A stretch of DNA of 64,000 bases from Lantana camara (GCA_037501455.1 CM074862.1:88931501-88995500), one strand, 5' to 3'. Shown: positions 34,340 to 51,900, numbered from the stretch's first letter. Numbers and translations: made by a program. Notes: generated by a model not told the origin, from the sequence alone.

Positions 34340-35616
34340 GTAAAGAGCGGGCTCGTATTACAAAATTATTTAATATGAAATGTGGTACACAATTTTAAAA
34401 GTTTTAACAAAAATGCCCTTGTAATTTCGCCCCATAAATGTATGTTTTCTCAAAAGTGACCCCTAAAACCACCTAGTGGTAAGTTAGGCGATTCGATTCG
34501 ACGAGTGGTGAATTTAGCGATTTGGGGGAAGTGGTGAGTTAAGTGGGTCAAACAAGTGATGAATTTATTGTTTCGGAGAAGTAGTGAATTTGGCGTTTCG
34601 ATGTTCTTGTAGTTTAACTAATTTATGTGATTTTGAGTTTTTAAATCGCAAATATCATTAATAAAATATATAATCTTCCAGAAAACGACCATAAAACTAC
34701 CGAGTGGTAGGCAAAAAGTGGTTTGACTACTGGGAAGTTAGTTGTTTTGAAAAATAGTATGTTAAGTAGTTCGACAAGTGATGACTTTGGCGGGGTTGAG
34801 GAAGTAATGAGTTTAATGATACAATATTCTAGTAACTTAACCAGTTTCTTACTTTCTCGACGTTCTAATAATTTAACTAATTTCTTGCATTTGAATTTTT
34901 TAAAAGGCAATCATTCTCATGTCTGAGTCTTTAAAAATAATTTAACCAGTTTCTAGAAACGAAGCTAAAGTAGGACCAACTTTATAGTTTAATAATTTGA
35001 TCCGACTCGACTGTAACAAATGAAATGTAGCATCAAAACAAAGGTGGCTCCTAAAACTTAATTTGAAAAGCCTACAACATATATGACATTTGTGCATGCA
35101 TAAGAGCAATGAGATATTCCATGTTTAAATTAACCAACATTTATTATGTCTATAAATGTAATATGCACAACTTAAGTTCATTGATTAATAATTTCCTAAC
35201 ATGTCTTTATTGATGTTGTAATATACATTACATATATAATCACTTAAGACTACATATTACAAACAATGTTGTCCTCTGCATGGACATTTACTTTACCTGA
35301 AACATGTAAAATCCAAATACAATTTAAACAAATAAACCAAAAATGTAATATGCATAGCACCACAAGACTAGCCACTTGTTTACTGATTGTGTCAGGCTAC
35401 AGCAACAAAGAAAAACCTGGAGGATTTTGCATTTTAAAAATTCTCTCAAGCAAAAGCTCAATCTGGAAGAAAAATGGAACAGGGCCTGACTTATTGATTC
35501 TAGTTTTCCTTTTCCCTGATTTTGTGTAAGAGAAAATTTCCTAATTATAGACTAAAATGCAAAATTCAATTGAATACAACAAATTTCCGGCACAATCGTG
35601 TTGCTGGAGCTATAAC
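34340..35616. other. Intergenic, degenerate short repeats
   Basis: Between 34460 and 34880 phrases such as agtggtgaatttagcg, aagtggtgagttaag and gtagtgaatttggcg recur in imperfect form, suggesting an old minisatellite. Otherwise no gene or RNA is seen. Confidence 0.4.
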
Positions 35617-40494
<4,878 letters not shown>

Positions 40495-40930
40495 CTGGTA
40501 CATGCAAATTGTTTAGGAGTAAAGTAGCAGGTACACACTGAAGTTCAATTAAATGGAATAGGAAACTAAAATTATGTGACGAGAGCACAAAATCTCAAGA
40601 CTTAGTATTGCTAAAATAAAACAGAATCACTTCGAATCCCATGCACACCCAAAAAAGAAAGGGAATTTTACTTCAATGAATAGGCAAAAAAACAAATTTA
40701 GATGTCACCAGGATACAATATCTTTACAATATGACAAAGAACGGAGTACCACTGTCGTATCATTCAAAGTCAACAGAAGTATATTACTGCAGTAAAGGAG
40801 CTCACCAACAAACAATATGGTAATCTGAAAAAACTTGTCAAAATCATAACAAAAAATTACATCTTTAGTAGATCATTAGCAACCAAAGAGTAGAAGTTGT
40901 TCAAAACCTTAATCACCATAAACCAATGGT

Positions 40931-41899
40931 TCATACATAATAAAAAGAGTAAAAATGCATGATCATCACTGAATGATTTATACATATTACAGGCATAACA
41001 AGAAACGTGAGGTCACAGAACCATGCAACAACATTAAATAAAGAGGCTTGACTATTGCAACCGATCGTTAAGAGTAGCCTGAAAATACCACAAGTACCCA
41101 GAAACCCCAACCATTTCAACTGCATAAACCTCAAAATACCACAAGTACCCAGAAACCACAACCATTTCAACTGCATAAACCTCACAGACGAAAACTTAAT
41201 CAAGTGACAATGCGCAGATTGGACATCATGGATATTTAACTGAAAACCAGAAACTAATGAGCTAATATTCGTATACCCGGCTATAAATTTATCATCTTTC
41301 TCAGCCATAGCCTCGTTCTTCTCTTTCAAGATGGTCTTGGTAATCAAATTGCAAAACAAATACACAAACTCCACCGAATCATTAGCGGGTACAGGATATG
41401 TTATCCTCTTATAAGTATCCCAAGGCATGCTCGAGTCCACCAGCCCAACAACAGGAATCTGCAGCCTGTGAGCCTCCTGAATCACCGAACTCTTCCTCTC
41501 AGTGTCCAAAATCACTATACAATCCGGAGGCTGAATGGCTCCAAGATTCAATTTTTTGTTCCTCCCACGAAACTTCTTCGGGCTCGAACTGTTCGTTAAA
41601 AAGCCTCCGAGACGCCACGTAGTGTCGTTCTTGATTCCGACCGTTTTCGTCATCTGGGCTATGATTTCATCGAAGAGGGTGTTCGTGTTGACGAAGAGGA
41701 ACCGCGCATTGTTGCTGGCAAGGTGGCCGATGAAATTGCAGGCATTCCGGAGGCAAATTAGGGTCTTATCGGAGTCAATTATGCTGACGCCATTGCGGGT
41801 ACCATCGGTGAAGATTTTGAAGTGGTGGTTCGTGACGCGGCGGCCGATGTGGGCGTTTGTGTTGAGGAGCTTCTGGATTACGACTGAATGGAAAGACAT
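40931..41899 (-). CDS. Mitochondrial ribosomal protein S2 (nuclear gene), with 3' extension
   Basis: S2 is a small-subunit protein of the mitochondrial ribosome. The frame starts MSFHSVVIQKLLNTNAHIGR, matching plant mitochondrial S2 starts. It has GTRNGVSIIDSDKTLICLR, FVNTNTLFDEII, GGFLTNSSSPKKFRGRNKKL and PDCIVILDTERKSSVIQEAH, then ITYPVPANDSVEFVYLFCN at about residue 180, near where known proteins (~220 aa) end. The frame continues to 322 residues with a tail that does not look like S2 and contains a 17-residue tandem duplication. The tail may be spliced out (a possible donor lies near 41280) or may be a real extension. It lies about 440 bp upstream of the first detected UGPase-like exon on the same strand. 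Confidence 0.85.
   Translation of the reverse strand: MSFHSVVIQKLLNTNAHIGRRVTNHHFKIFTDGTRNGVSIIDSDKTLICLRNACNFIGHLASNNARFLFVNTNTLFDEIIAQMTKTVGIKNDTTWRLGGFLTNSSSPKKFRGRNKKLNLGAIQPPDCIVILDTERKSSVIQEAHRLQIPVVGLVDSSMPWDTYKRITYPVPANDSVEFVYLFCNLITKTILKEKNEAMAEKDDKFIAGYTNISSLVSGFQLNIHDVQSAHCHLIKFSSVRFMQLKWLWFLGTCGILRFMQLKWLGFLGTCGIFRLLLTIGCNSQASLFNVVAWFCDLTFLVMPVICINHSVMIMHFYSFYYV
41082..41183. repeat. 51-bp tandem duplication in the S2 3' extension
   Basis: The segment starting aaaataccacaagtacccag at 41082 repeats from 41133 with two or three changes. A period of 51 bp keeps the S2 frame open. On the minus strand each copy encodes a peptide close to RFMQLKWLWFLGTCGI. Confidence 0.9.
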
Positions 41900-43223
41900 T
41901 CTAGAGAAATTGCAGAGCTGGGTTCGATTGAAGTGAAGTATTTGAATCGTTAATCCTAGAAGGCCATGCTACTGTGTGTGTTAATGGAAGAGCTAGAGAG
42001 AGAAAGAGAGAGAAAGGGGTGTAGACGGTGGTTGGCAGGGTTTAAGCGGCGGCGAAGGAGACTGATGAATCGGAGAGGGAAAAACAGGGTACAACTATCG
42101 TAGGCTTTGGTACAGACACAGCTTCAATATGTGAAGAATTTACTCAAAATTTATTCTATTAAAAGAAAGATAAATAATTTATAAGTTTTCTTATTCATTT
42201 TTGGAAAATTTTCATTTTTTGTTATTCAATTTCGTCATTTTTTGATTTTAATCCAGACTTTCCTTAGTAACACAAATTTGGGGATTTTAAGATTACACAA
42301 AAATAAATCCACCTTAAAACTACCAAATTATACAAATTGTGACACAAATTTAGGGATGTTAAGATTACACAAAAATAAATAAATCTTAAACTATCAAATT
42401 ATACAAATTGTGCACATTGATAATAGAGAAACTGATTAAATTAATCTATTTATCTAATTGACAGAATTAATAAAAAAACACTAAAAGGAGTTTCAAGATT
42501 TGAATACAACCTACTAACTAAATCTAAACTATACTAAAGCAAATATCTTGGTTGCTCTCGTTACTATTGACTATAATTATTAACTATTTTGGTTGCTCTC
42601 ACAGTCTCGCTAACAGAATTTCTGGTATCTATACTATAATATATAGGAAGGGTGTGTTTGATCCTAATTAAATTGATTTTGACTCAATAGAATTTTGTGG
42701 TTTTTTTGAGATTTTTAATTCAAACTAAAAATTGTGATTGGTTGATAGTTATTAAATTTATTTATTTATTTAGAAATTTTATAAATCCCTTTATTTTTGG
42801 AAGTTGTCATCAATTAAAATATTAATTTATGGTAAATTTATTTTGAATGCATAAATTTAGGAGAATATATTTCAATTTAAATTTGAAATATTATGTAATA
42901 TAAACGTTTCTCCTTTTTTTTGAATTCTTTTATTTTTTAAAAATTATTTTTTCATCATTAAATTCTTCATAATATTTAATATTTTGAAGGTTTTAATTAT
43001 TTATCAAAATCAAATTAATTAACATATTAATTTCTTAAATTAAGAAAAATCCAACTAATAATATTTTATTTATGCCTAGTGAATATACATATCTTAATGA
43101 ATTAATTGACTTTGATTAATTAAAAATAAATTTAATTCATTTTGACATTAATTAAGAGGATTAAATTTTTTTTGATTAAAACTTATTTTTAATGAACTTT
43201 TTTGTCGTGTTCATTCGCCACAT
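41900..43223. other. S2 5' flank and AT-rich intergenic DNA
   Basis: Just upstream of the S2 start is a GC-richer leader-like stretch up to ~42110. Beyond it is AT-rich DNA with a 72-bp tandem duplication (cacaaatttggggattttaa at 42271, cacaaatttagggatgttaa at 42343). Nothing coding is seen. Confidence 0.5.
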
Positions 43224-44137
43224 TGATGGGTTCAGAATGGGAGGATCCGAATCCGATCACTTTACAATTTGTAAGTGTGGAGGAAACCACCGGAGCTTCG
43301 CCGGAAATGAGAGAGTGGGTTCTACCTGTTGGGACAAGCACAACAAAAGTCAGAAGGCCAAGCTGGGGGAACTGGGGGTGATACCCAGTTTGGCTCTCCG
43401 ACGCTCAAGTCAGTTCAAGGTATGAAGGAGAAATGTAAGTTCAGTCACAGTTGCAGAGATGAAGAATGCTTACCAGTGTAGAAGATGACTTTTGCTATTT
43501 ATAGTTGAGGGTCAAGGGCCCTTTGGTCATTTGCCTCAAGTGGTCCTGGCCGAATGTTGCCCTAACACGTGGCGCCATGAGAGAGAAACCTAGGAGGAAT
43601 CTTCTGCGAAAGCGGCCCAAAGTTAGTGCTGGCAACAGTGGCAGGTGCGCGGGCATGTACGTTGTGTCAGAGAGCCATTTGGGTGGTTGGTAACGAGGGC
43701 TTAAGAGCGCGCTCGTGACAACCTGGAGTATTGGAGGCCAAGACATCCGCTGGGGGGAATGAAGGCTCCAGTTCAAATGACGAGCCAAAGGGGAGACCAC
43801 TCTGAGGGAGTGTGACGCTCGAAGAGGGCTCCCTTGGCACGTGGGCGTGCCAATCATTCAGTAGGTAGGACGCTCGTGGGAGTGACAGCGCTCGTTGGGC
43901 TTAACTCCAGAAGAAGGATGGCGCTTGTTGAACTTAGCGCTCGTGCATTGATGGGTGCATCCTTGGGGAGACAGATGTCATCATCTCGGTGATGCCACGT
44001 GTCCTAACGTGGGACGATCGTATTTTGACCCGGGTTAGCGCTCGTGCGCTGATGGGTGCAGCCTTGGGGAGACGGATGTCATCACCTCGGTGATGCCACG
44101 TGTCCTAACGTGGGACGATCGTATTTTGACCCCATCA
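43224..44137 (-). repeat. 3' LTR (left) of the Tat element
   Basis: 914 bp. On the minus strand it starts TGATGGGGTCAAAATACG and ends GAACCCATCA. Against the right LTR I count four substitutions and no indels. A ~102-bp internal tandem duplication (ttagcgctcgtgc at 43934 and 44036) includes a CACGTG G-box in each copy. Confidence 0.9.
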
Positions 44138-44150
44138 TTTTGCCCCCCAA
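44138..44150 (-). other. Polypurine tract of the Tat element
   Basis: Minus-strand TTGGGGGGCAAAA lies directly before the LTR start TGATGGGG. This is the usual primer site for plus-strand DNA synthesis and fixes the element's orientation. Confidence 0.75.
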
Positions 44151-44478
44151 TTCTGTAGTCCTTAGTGATAAGGACTGTAGAATTTTGACACGCTCTATCT
44201 TTCGTATGTAGCGCTCGTATAGGACTTGGCGTGTTGAGCAATTTTTCCTCTGATTGTGCCATTAATGCGGTCTTTTCAACCGACCGCTAGTAAGGCATTT
44301 GCACTGAGAGTTGTACTATTCTTTAGTATCCGAAACGTCAGAGCATTAAATGCGGGCGCGCGTGGGGCGCGTGAGCATTGGGAAGCATGTGACGGTTCCA
44401 TAAAGTGGGCGGTTTCCCAGGCCGGGAAATGATTACCATTTTGAATTTATTGCCGAAAAAGGTACCAACTCCCATCCC

Positions 44479-44486
44479 TATAAGTA
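44479..44486 (+). promoter_or_regulatory. Possible TATA box of the antisense gene
   Basis: tataagta lies ~295 bp upstream of the ATG at 44781 and outside the LTR, in a region that turns pyrimidine-rich and leader-like downstream. It suggests that the antisense gene has its own promoter. This is inference from position only. Confidence 0.35.
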
Positions 44487-44780
44487 TGGGATTCTGAAAT
44501 CTTGCTACTCTTTACGCATTCAGAACTTCCAAGCATCCTTTGCAAAAAGAATTCTCTCGCACTCTAGTTCTTAGAGCATCTTCAACCTTTCTCCCAGATT
44601 TTCTCGGAAACCTTCAAGGTAAACCTCCAGCGTAATTTTCTAACTCCGCTAACTTTAGATTCAGACTTCAGGATTTCATAACCCCTTAGATTTTTTCTCC
44701 TAAAGGAAACCCTAATCTCTTTCCAAGAAAACCCCATTGTCTAACCGAGACTGAATTGCTCCCAAATCTCAGTTTCTGCC

Positions 44781-47635
44781 ATGGCTGACCAACATGTTGA
44801 AGAATTTGCCCGTGAAATCAATGAAATGGCCACTGAAAGTTCCTCTTCCCCTGATTCCCCTAGAGACGAGGAGTTGGGGGCGGCAGTGATGGCCATGGAG
44901 GATAGGAATCCTGGCGGAGTGGATCCTCTCTTTGAGGAGATGAATCTGGTAATGGAGGCAGAGAGGCAAGGGGTTACTCTCCCCATAACTCAGAGTGCCA
45001 CTCATCCCCACCGCCATACCGTGACAGTGGCCGTTGCGGACCCGCTTCCAGTGGCTGAAGCCATAACAGGGCCTTCAGAAAGAGCCCGTGATAAAGGAAA
45101 AAGCAAGAAATCCCAGAAATCCAAAGGGCTTAACGAGGGTGAAGGATCAGGTTACCAGGCTACCGAGCGCACGCCCGATGAGACTCCCAACACAGTTACC
45201 GTGGGAGACGTGAAAACGATGATGGCGCCCATTTACTGGGACGAGCGGTATACGTGGAGAATCCCAGAAAACCACGAGCGTGCTAATAATCCGCCTCCTG
45301 GGGAAATGGCTGTATACGTGGACACAGTGAGTTCAGGAGGCTTGAGGTTCCCTATCTTGGTCTCGATGGCTCACTTGTTGAATGATCTGGGTCTCTGTCC
45401 ATCACAAATAGTGCCCAACGGCTTGGCTCTATTAACCTGCTTTGTGATTCTGATGAGGAGCATGGGTTACGAGCCATTCTTGCGGAACTTCAACGCCCTT
45501 TTTCAAGTGGTCAGCTCCTCTCGTTCATCTCCCGAGGCGGGTTTTTACTATGTTCAAGCGAAGGCCCATATGAAGCTGATCAACTCGCCCTCGAGCACTT
45601 ATGGCCCTGATTGGAAGGAGAAGTTTATCTTCGTCAAGGCTCCAACAGAGGAGGGCTTTGGGGTGCCCACGCAATGGGGCTCGTTTGCAAAGAGCCGCTT
45701 GCCACCAGCACTCCCCAAAGATTGGGCCAAGAGCCTGGCAGCAACCCTGAGGGACGAGGGCCACCTCATTCAAGCGAAAGATTGGATAGACGATGCGGAA
45801 CTCATGTTCTTGTGTGGTCTTTCCAACGACCCTCATTACCTTAACAACCCTCCGGCTCGGGATATAGAGAGAGACGGTTAGGTTCTTAGGGCACTAACTT
45901 TAGATAGGAATGAATACTAACTGTTTTTCTGTACTTGTAACTTGCAATCTGAGTAGATGGTTTGAGGATTTCTAACTCTCGGAATTTTCATCCTTGCAGG
46001 CGTTGCTATATTAGAGATGGCTGGAGGAATCAGACAAGCCGCTCGTTTTGCCCATGCCAACAGAAACCAAGCCCAACAAGGGGACCAACAGCGTGAGCAA
46101 CAGCGCCCTCGCAATCGCAACAACCGCGGGGACACTCGTAGCGGTAGTCAGGGCGCTAGTTCGAGCGCAACCCCAGAGGTTCAACCCCCTCGTAGGCGAG
46201 GGGAGAGTAGACTGGCCGACAGAGAGGCCAGAAGGCGGCTGACTACAGAACGAGCGGGAGGCGTTCAACCCCCTCTGGACACAGAACAGGCGAGGCCCAT
46301 AACCACTTTAACAATAACCGAGGCCCCTCCGAGCGCTAGCCGGCCTTCCCGCAAGAGGAAGAGGATGCCCGATTCCGCTGCCATCAAGGGCAAAGGCAAA
46401 CAAGTGGTCGTGGGCCCTAGGGGCGAGGGGGAAACTTCCTCTTCAGAGGAGGAACATTTGTGGGAGTTCCCTCGACGAGGGGACAGAGACTTCACGGGTG
46501 CCCCCGATGGTGGGCCGGTTCTGCTGAGGCCTGGCACGGTCGCTCAAGCTGTCACCGAGAATCTTTACAGCAAAGCCCAGTTCTCGGCGGACCACCGGCA
46601 TCTCCTCAATGAGTCTGTGGAGAAGGTGACCTTGGACGCGGCCCACGCTCTAATCTCCGTAAGTCTTCACTCCTTGCTTTCTTTGCTAATTTCTGTAAGT
46701 TAGCATTTTTTAGCTAACACTTCCCTTTCCTCTGACTTATGCAGCAAGTTCTTCCCCGGCTCCGACACGTGCAAATGCGAGCTTCCATCTATGCTGACCG
46801 CAAAACCAAATATAAGAAGGCGGCTCGTTCCAACGATCCGGCTCAGATTCAAGCGGAGCTGGACGCTGAGATTGCAAAGTATGAATCCCTCAAGGATTTG
46901 TACAACAAAACGGAGGAGGAGCTGGGAAAGCTGAAGGAGGATTTCCAGGCGGTGGAGAACGCTCGGAGCGGCTTGAGCGGCCAGTTAGCCCATGCAAACG
47001 AGCGCTGTAAGAGGGCGGAGACCGAGCGGGAGAGCTGGAAGACAAGGGCTCTGGAAGCTGAGAGGAAGTTCAATGACGCCATGAACGAGTGGCCTCGGAG
47101 TCTGGACCGAGCGAACAAGGAGGCCCTTATCAAATTCTGCCATTCAAAGGCCTTCAACTTCGCCGCCTCGTTGCACTGTCTGGAGGAGGCCCAGAATGCC
47201 TTCAACTTGGCAGTTGATCAGGGCATCCACAAGGGGCTGACTGATCCGGCCATGAAGGGAGCTGAAGGCACGGGGCTCATGTTCAACGAGCGCTGTGAAG
47301 AAATGGATGAGGACTCCAACGACCCCGCGGACGCCATTGCTGAAATGGAGTACGACTTCTTGGTCAAGCTGATCCAAGATGAGTACACGGACGCTCATCG
47401 GGAAGGGGATGCGGCTCAAACTGCCCAAAATGACGATCCCGAAGATGAGCCACAAGCGCCCGTCGCGGAGGATGCCCCGGTCCCCGTTGATGAAGGTGCC
47501 AACGCCCCCGCTCCAGGTGCCAATGAGCCCAACGATCCCCAAGCCCAACCGCAAGAGCCTGAGGGCCCAGTTCAAGGCCCCGTGGCCCAAAACATCTTGG
47601 TGATCGTTGATGAGGATACCGCTCCAGCCGCCTAA
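44781..47635 (+). CDS. Spliced antisense gene of the Tat element (gypsy-type transposon domain plus coiled coil)
   Basis: Three predicted exons: 44781-45876, 46000-46658 and 46745-47635. Introns are GT-AG and phases fit, giving 881 aa with no stop. Residues ~1-150 are acidic and Ser/Thr-rich with a basic KGKSKKSQKSK patch. Residues ~155-330 (IYWDERYTWRIPENHERANN, then PPPGEMAVYVDTVSSGGLRF) resemble the plant family called putative gypsy-type transposon domain (PF04195), from memory. The middle is Arg/Gln-rich with RKRKRM, a likely nuclear signal. Residues ~590-720 form a strong coiled coil (EELGKLKEDFQAVENARSGL). The tail is Pro/Asp/Glu-rich. It runs tail-to-tail with pol. Its function is unknown. 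Extra and antisense ORFs are reported in Tat-lineage elements such as Grande. Confidence 0.75.
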
Positions 47636-48910
47636 GATTCTTCCTTTACAGCTTTTCTCTGTATTTTCCTGTTTTTCTGTCTTTTTCCTTTCCTTTGAAA
47701 CAACACTTCATGGGCCTTTGAGCCCTTTGCCTTGTAATATATTTTTTTTGTGCAATGAAGACATATTCTATTCTCCGTAACTTTGTTCTTTTGTTCATTT
47801 ATGAATCAGAACTCCTACTTAGAGCTTGCTGGAACAAATCTTGTAATAATAAGACTGTGTGTAGCATACTCAGTGGATGTTTTATTTCTTTGATAAGCCT
47901 TTAGAACAAATTTGTCTAAGTCTTGAGCGATCGTGAGGGTCTTATTGTGAGATTGCCCCCCCCACTCAAGACTTGTATAAATTTTTGCCTTTGTTATAAG
48001 CCTTGAAAATTTGTCTAAGTCTTGAGCGATCGTGAAGGTCTTACCGTGAGATTGCCCCCCACTCAAGACTTGTATAAATTTTTGCTTTTGTCGTGGAGCT
48101 TGAAAATTTGTCCAAGTCTTGAGCGGTCGTGAGGGTCTTATTGTGAGATTGCCCTCGTTCAAGACTTGTGACATTCCTTCCGCCCTTGGGGGATTTTGCT
48201 AAGTCTTTAGCGTGTACGAGAGTCTTACTGAGTGGTTGCCCTCGTTCAAGACTTGTGACATTCCTTCCGCCCTTGGGGGATTTTGCTAAGTCTTGAGCGT
48301 GTGCGAGGGTCTTATTGAGTGGTTGCCCTCGTTCAAGACTTGTGGAATACCTTCTTGATTATGAGGCCATCATTCGAGCGCTCTGGCTCTCGTCGTATTT
48401 CCGGCTCTGCAGGAAATCCCATTTTCGAGCGTAAGGCGTTATAAGAAACGGCCAAGGCCTACTAGGATTTGCTCTTGTAGGAGATCCCGTTTTCGAGCGC
48501 AAGGCGTTTTGGGAAACGGCCAAGGTCTACTAGGATTTTCTCTGTAGGAGATCCCGTTTTCGAGCGCAAGGCGTTTTAAGAAACAGCCAAGGCCTACTAG
48601 GATTTTCTCCATAATCTTCTTCCAATTCGCCTAACTGGTTGTGAGCGTAACCGGTCTATCCTTATGAGGGCGTCCCCCCTTGTGGAGTAGAGTGCCGGCA
48701 AGCGTAACCCATACGAGATAACAGCATACACATTGGAATGGGTTGCCAACCACGCTCGCAAAGACGAGGGACGTGGGACTTATCCATTCAAGCAACCAAA
48801 GAAACAGGAGTATTAGAGAAATTAAAAAGATTATGTTACCGCTTACTTGTGATTGGAAGTACATAGAACCCGTCAAAGAGGGTTGTTACATCAGGGTTTG
48901 CAAATAGCTT
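47636..48910. repeat. Tandem repeats between antisense gene and pol
   Basis: From 47911 to ~48345 about five units of 85-100 bp carry gtctaagtcttgagcgatcg, gagggtcttattgtgagatt and caagacttgt. From 48413 to ~48610 three units of ~67 bp carry gatcccgttttcgagcgcaa and ggccaaggcctactaggatt. No coding frame is seen. Repeats between pol and the 3' LTR are common in Tat/Ogre elements. Confidence 0.8.
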
Positions 48911-51900
48911 TTAAACATAAAACCGCCGGAGGTTACATGCGTTCCAAGGGCGAGGCAAGCGCTCACCTTGAAGTGTCTCCAGGGTGTAAGTGTTGTTAGC
49001 TCGGAATTGTACGACCTTGAATGGGCCTTCCCAATTGGGGTCCAATTTCCCCACGTGTTTGGATACTTCCACTTTCTTCAAAACTAAGTCTCCCAACTGG
49101 AAAGTTCTTTCTCTCACACGCTTGTTGTATTGTTGGGCCACAGAGGCTTTATAATGGTGAATCTTAGCCCATGCTTTGTCTCTCCTTTCATCCAGCAAGT
49201 CCAACTCCAAGCTCCTGTTGCCATCGTTGAGCTGAGGCTCGAAATAGCCAACACGAGCGGATTCATTTACTATCTCCGCTGGTATCATTGCTTCTGATCC
49301 ATAAACGAGCGCGTAAGGAGTTTCTCCAGTGGCCGCTCGTGGGGTAGTGCGATAAGCCCAAAGCGCTCCTTGCAGCTCTTCAGCCCATTCACTTTTCTTA
49401 CTCTCAAGCATGGTTTTCAGATGTTGCAAGATAATCCTATTGGTAACTTCTGCTTGCCCATTGGCCTGAGGGTGTCCTACAGAGGTAAATCGCTGCTCGA
49501 TCCCCAACTCAGAGCACCACTCTCGTGTGTCGGCTGCTATGAACTGGGATCCGTTGTCCGAGATAAGCACCCTCGGGATGCCGTACCTGCAAATGATGTT
49601 TTTCCAAATGAAGTCCCTCACAACTCTGAAAGTGATTTTTGCAACAGCTTCGGCCTCGGCCCACTTGGTGAAGTAGTCGACGGCTAAAATGACAAATTTC
49701 TTTTGTCCCGCAGCCATGGGCAAGGGGCCCACAATGTCTATTCCCCATTGGTCAAAAGGCCAAGAGACGTCTATTGGGATCATCTGTGCGGCTGGCAATT
49801 GAGGGAGATTTGAATGGAATTGGCATTTGGGGCATTTCCTCGAAAATTCAATGGCATCCTGGAGAACTGTAGGCCAATAAAACCCACTTCTCAGAACCTT
49901 CTTTGCCAGGATACGCCCTCCGGAATGATTCCCGCAGCTTCCATTGTGGATGAGTTCGAGCGTTTCCTTCGCTTGTGAGGGCCTCAGGCATCTCATTGGG
50001 GGTCCTTGAAATGATTTCTTGAATAACCTCCCCTCGTGATCCAAAGCGAAACGAGGGGCCTTACTTCGGACTTTCCTAGCTTCCACCTTGTCAGTGGGGG
50101 GAATTCCATCCCTAAGGAAAACGACGATGTCATCAAGCCAACAGGGCTCGTTTGGATCAATCATAGCGATTATCCCAATGGCGACCTTTTCCCTGATCAA
50201 AGGTTCCTCAGTCTTTAGGAACGTAACAGAACGTTCCGAAGTGCCCTCCAAAGCTGACGCAAACTTTGACAGAGCGTCCGCGCGCTCGTTCTCCTCCCGT
50301 GGTACTTGAAGCAGATGAAATTCCTTGAACTTCCCGATGATTTCTCTGGCTTTACTCAGGTACTGCACCATGGTGGTTTCTCGAGCCTCATAAGTTCCTT
50401 CAATCTGGCTCGCAATTAACTGTGAATCCACATAAGCAGTAATTCTGGAGGCTCCATTCTGAAAAGCAATATTCAATCCTTGCACAAGGGCTTCATATTC
50501 CGCCTCGTTATTAGTAACTTGGAAATCCAGCTTGATTGCAAAGTCCAGCTCAATCCCATCGGGGTTTCTGAGGGCCACTCCTACTCCTCCCCCTTGAGAG
50601 GTTGAGGAACCATCTGTGTGCAGGACCCATAACCCCTCACTCCCCTGAACGGCAGGCTCTAAACCAAAGCGTTCTGCCAACAAATCAGCTACCACCTGTG
50701 CCTGTATCGCTGTCCTGGGCTCGAAGCATAAGTCAAACTGGCTCAATTCGATGGCCCATTTGATTAATCTTCCAGACACATCTGGCTTAGACAGCACTTG
50801 CTTCAAGGGTTGGTCGGTGAGAACCGTTATGGAGTGCGCTTGAAAGTAAGGTCGCAGCCTTCTTGAGGCGTTTATAAGAGCAAACGCGAATTTCTCAATC
50901 TCCAAATACTTCTTTTCGGCTCCTTGCAATGTTTTGCTCAGATAATAGACAGGTAAGTGTTTCCCCTCCCGTACAGCGATCAGAACCGCGCTTGTGGCAT
51001 CGGAAGAAACGGAAAGATACATAAATAACCTCTCACCTTCGACGGGCTTAGTCAGCAGTGGTGCGCTCGATAAGTAAGCCTTCATATCTTGCAGCGCTCT
51101 TTCGCATTCCTCTGTCCAAGCAAAGTTACGTGCGTTCCTCAAAATTTTGAAGAAGGGAAGGTTCTTGTCCGCCGAGCGCGAAATAAATCTGTTCAACGAG
51201 ATGATTTTGCCTACTAGGACTTGCACTTCCCTCAAATTTCGAGGGGAGGGGATCTCCAAAATAGCCTTGATCTTCTCCGGATTGGCCTCAATTCCCCTCT
51301 GACTGACCATGTACCCTAAGAACTTTCCCCCTTGTACTCCAAAGGTGCACTTCGAAGGGTTCAACTTCATCCCATACTGACGCAAGATTGAAAAAGTGCG
51401 CTTGAGATCTTCCAAGTGGGAGTCCTGGCGCTCGCTTTTGACAATCATATCATCCACGTAAACCTCCATGGATCTTCCAATTTCTTTTTCAAACATCTTG
51501 TTGACGAGCCGTTGATATGTAGCTCCCGCGTTCTTAAGTCCGAAAGGCATGACTAAGAAGCAATATACCCCCAGATGGACAACGAACGAGGTTTTTGGGC
51601 GGTCTTCCGGGGCCATAAAGATCTGATAGTATCCCTGGAAAGCGTCCATCTTGCTCATGAGCTCGCAGCCAGCGGTCGAATCCACTAATTGATCGATCCG
51701 GGGCAGCGGGTAAGGATCTTTAGGGCAGACTTTGTTGAGATCAGTGAAATCGTTGCACATGCGCCACTTATTCGCGCTCTTGGGCACCAAGACGACGTTG
51801 CACAACCACTCCGGATACAAGATGGGCTCGATATATTGAGCCTCCAAGAGTTTATTAACTTCCTCTTCAATGGCTCTCTTTCGAAAGCCATGTACATCCC

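Noticed and set aside
43495..43857. 120-residue minus-strand frame, repeated at 52835-53197
   Set aside because: It is LTR sequence of the Tat element and no protein family is recognised; identity between copies reflects LTR youth.
46849..47590. Minus-strand frames opposite exon 3 of the antisense gene
   Set aside because: The plus-strand exon has the coiled-coil pattern and consistent splice phases; the minus frames show no domain.
47911..48345. Possible CRISPR-like direct repeats
   Set aside because: This is a eukaryotic retroelement; the units are contiguous tandem repeats without unique spacers of fixed length.
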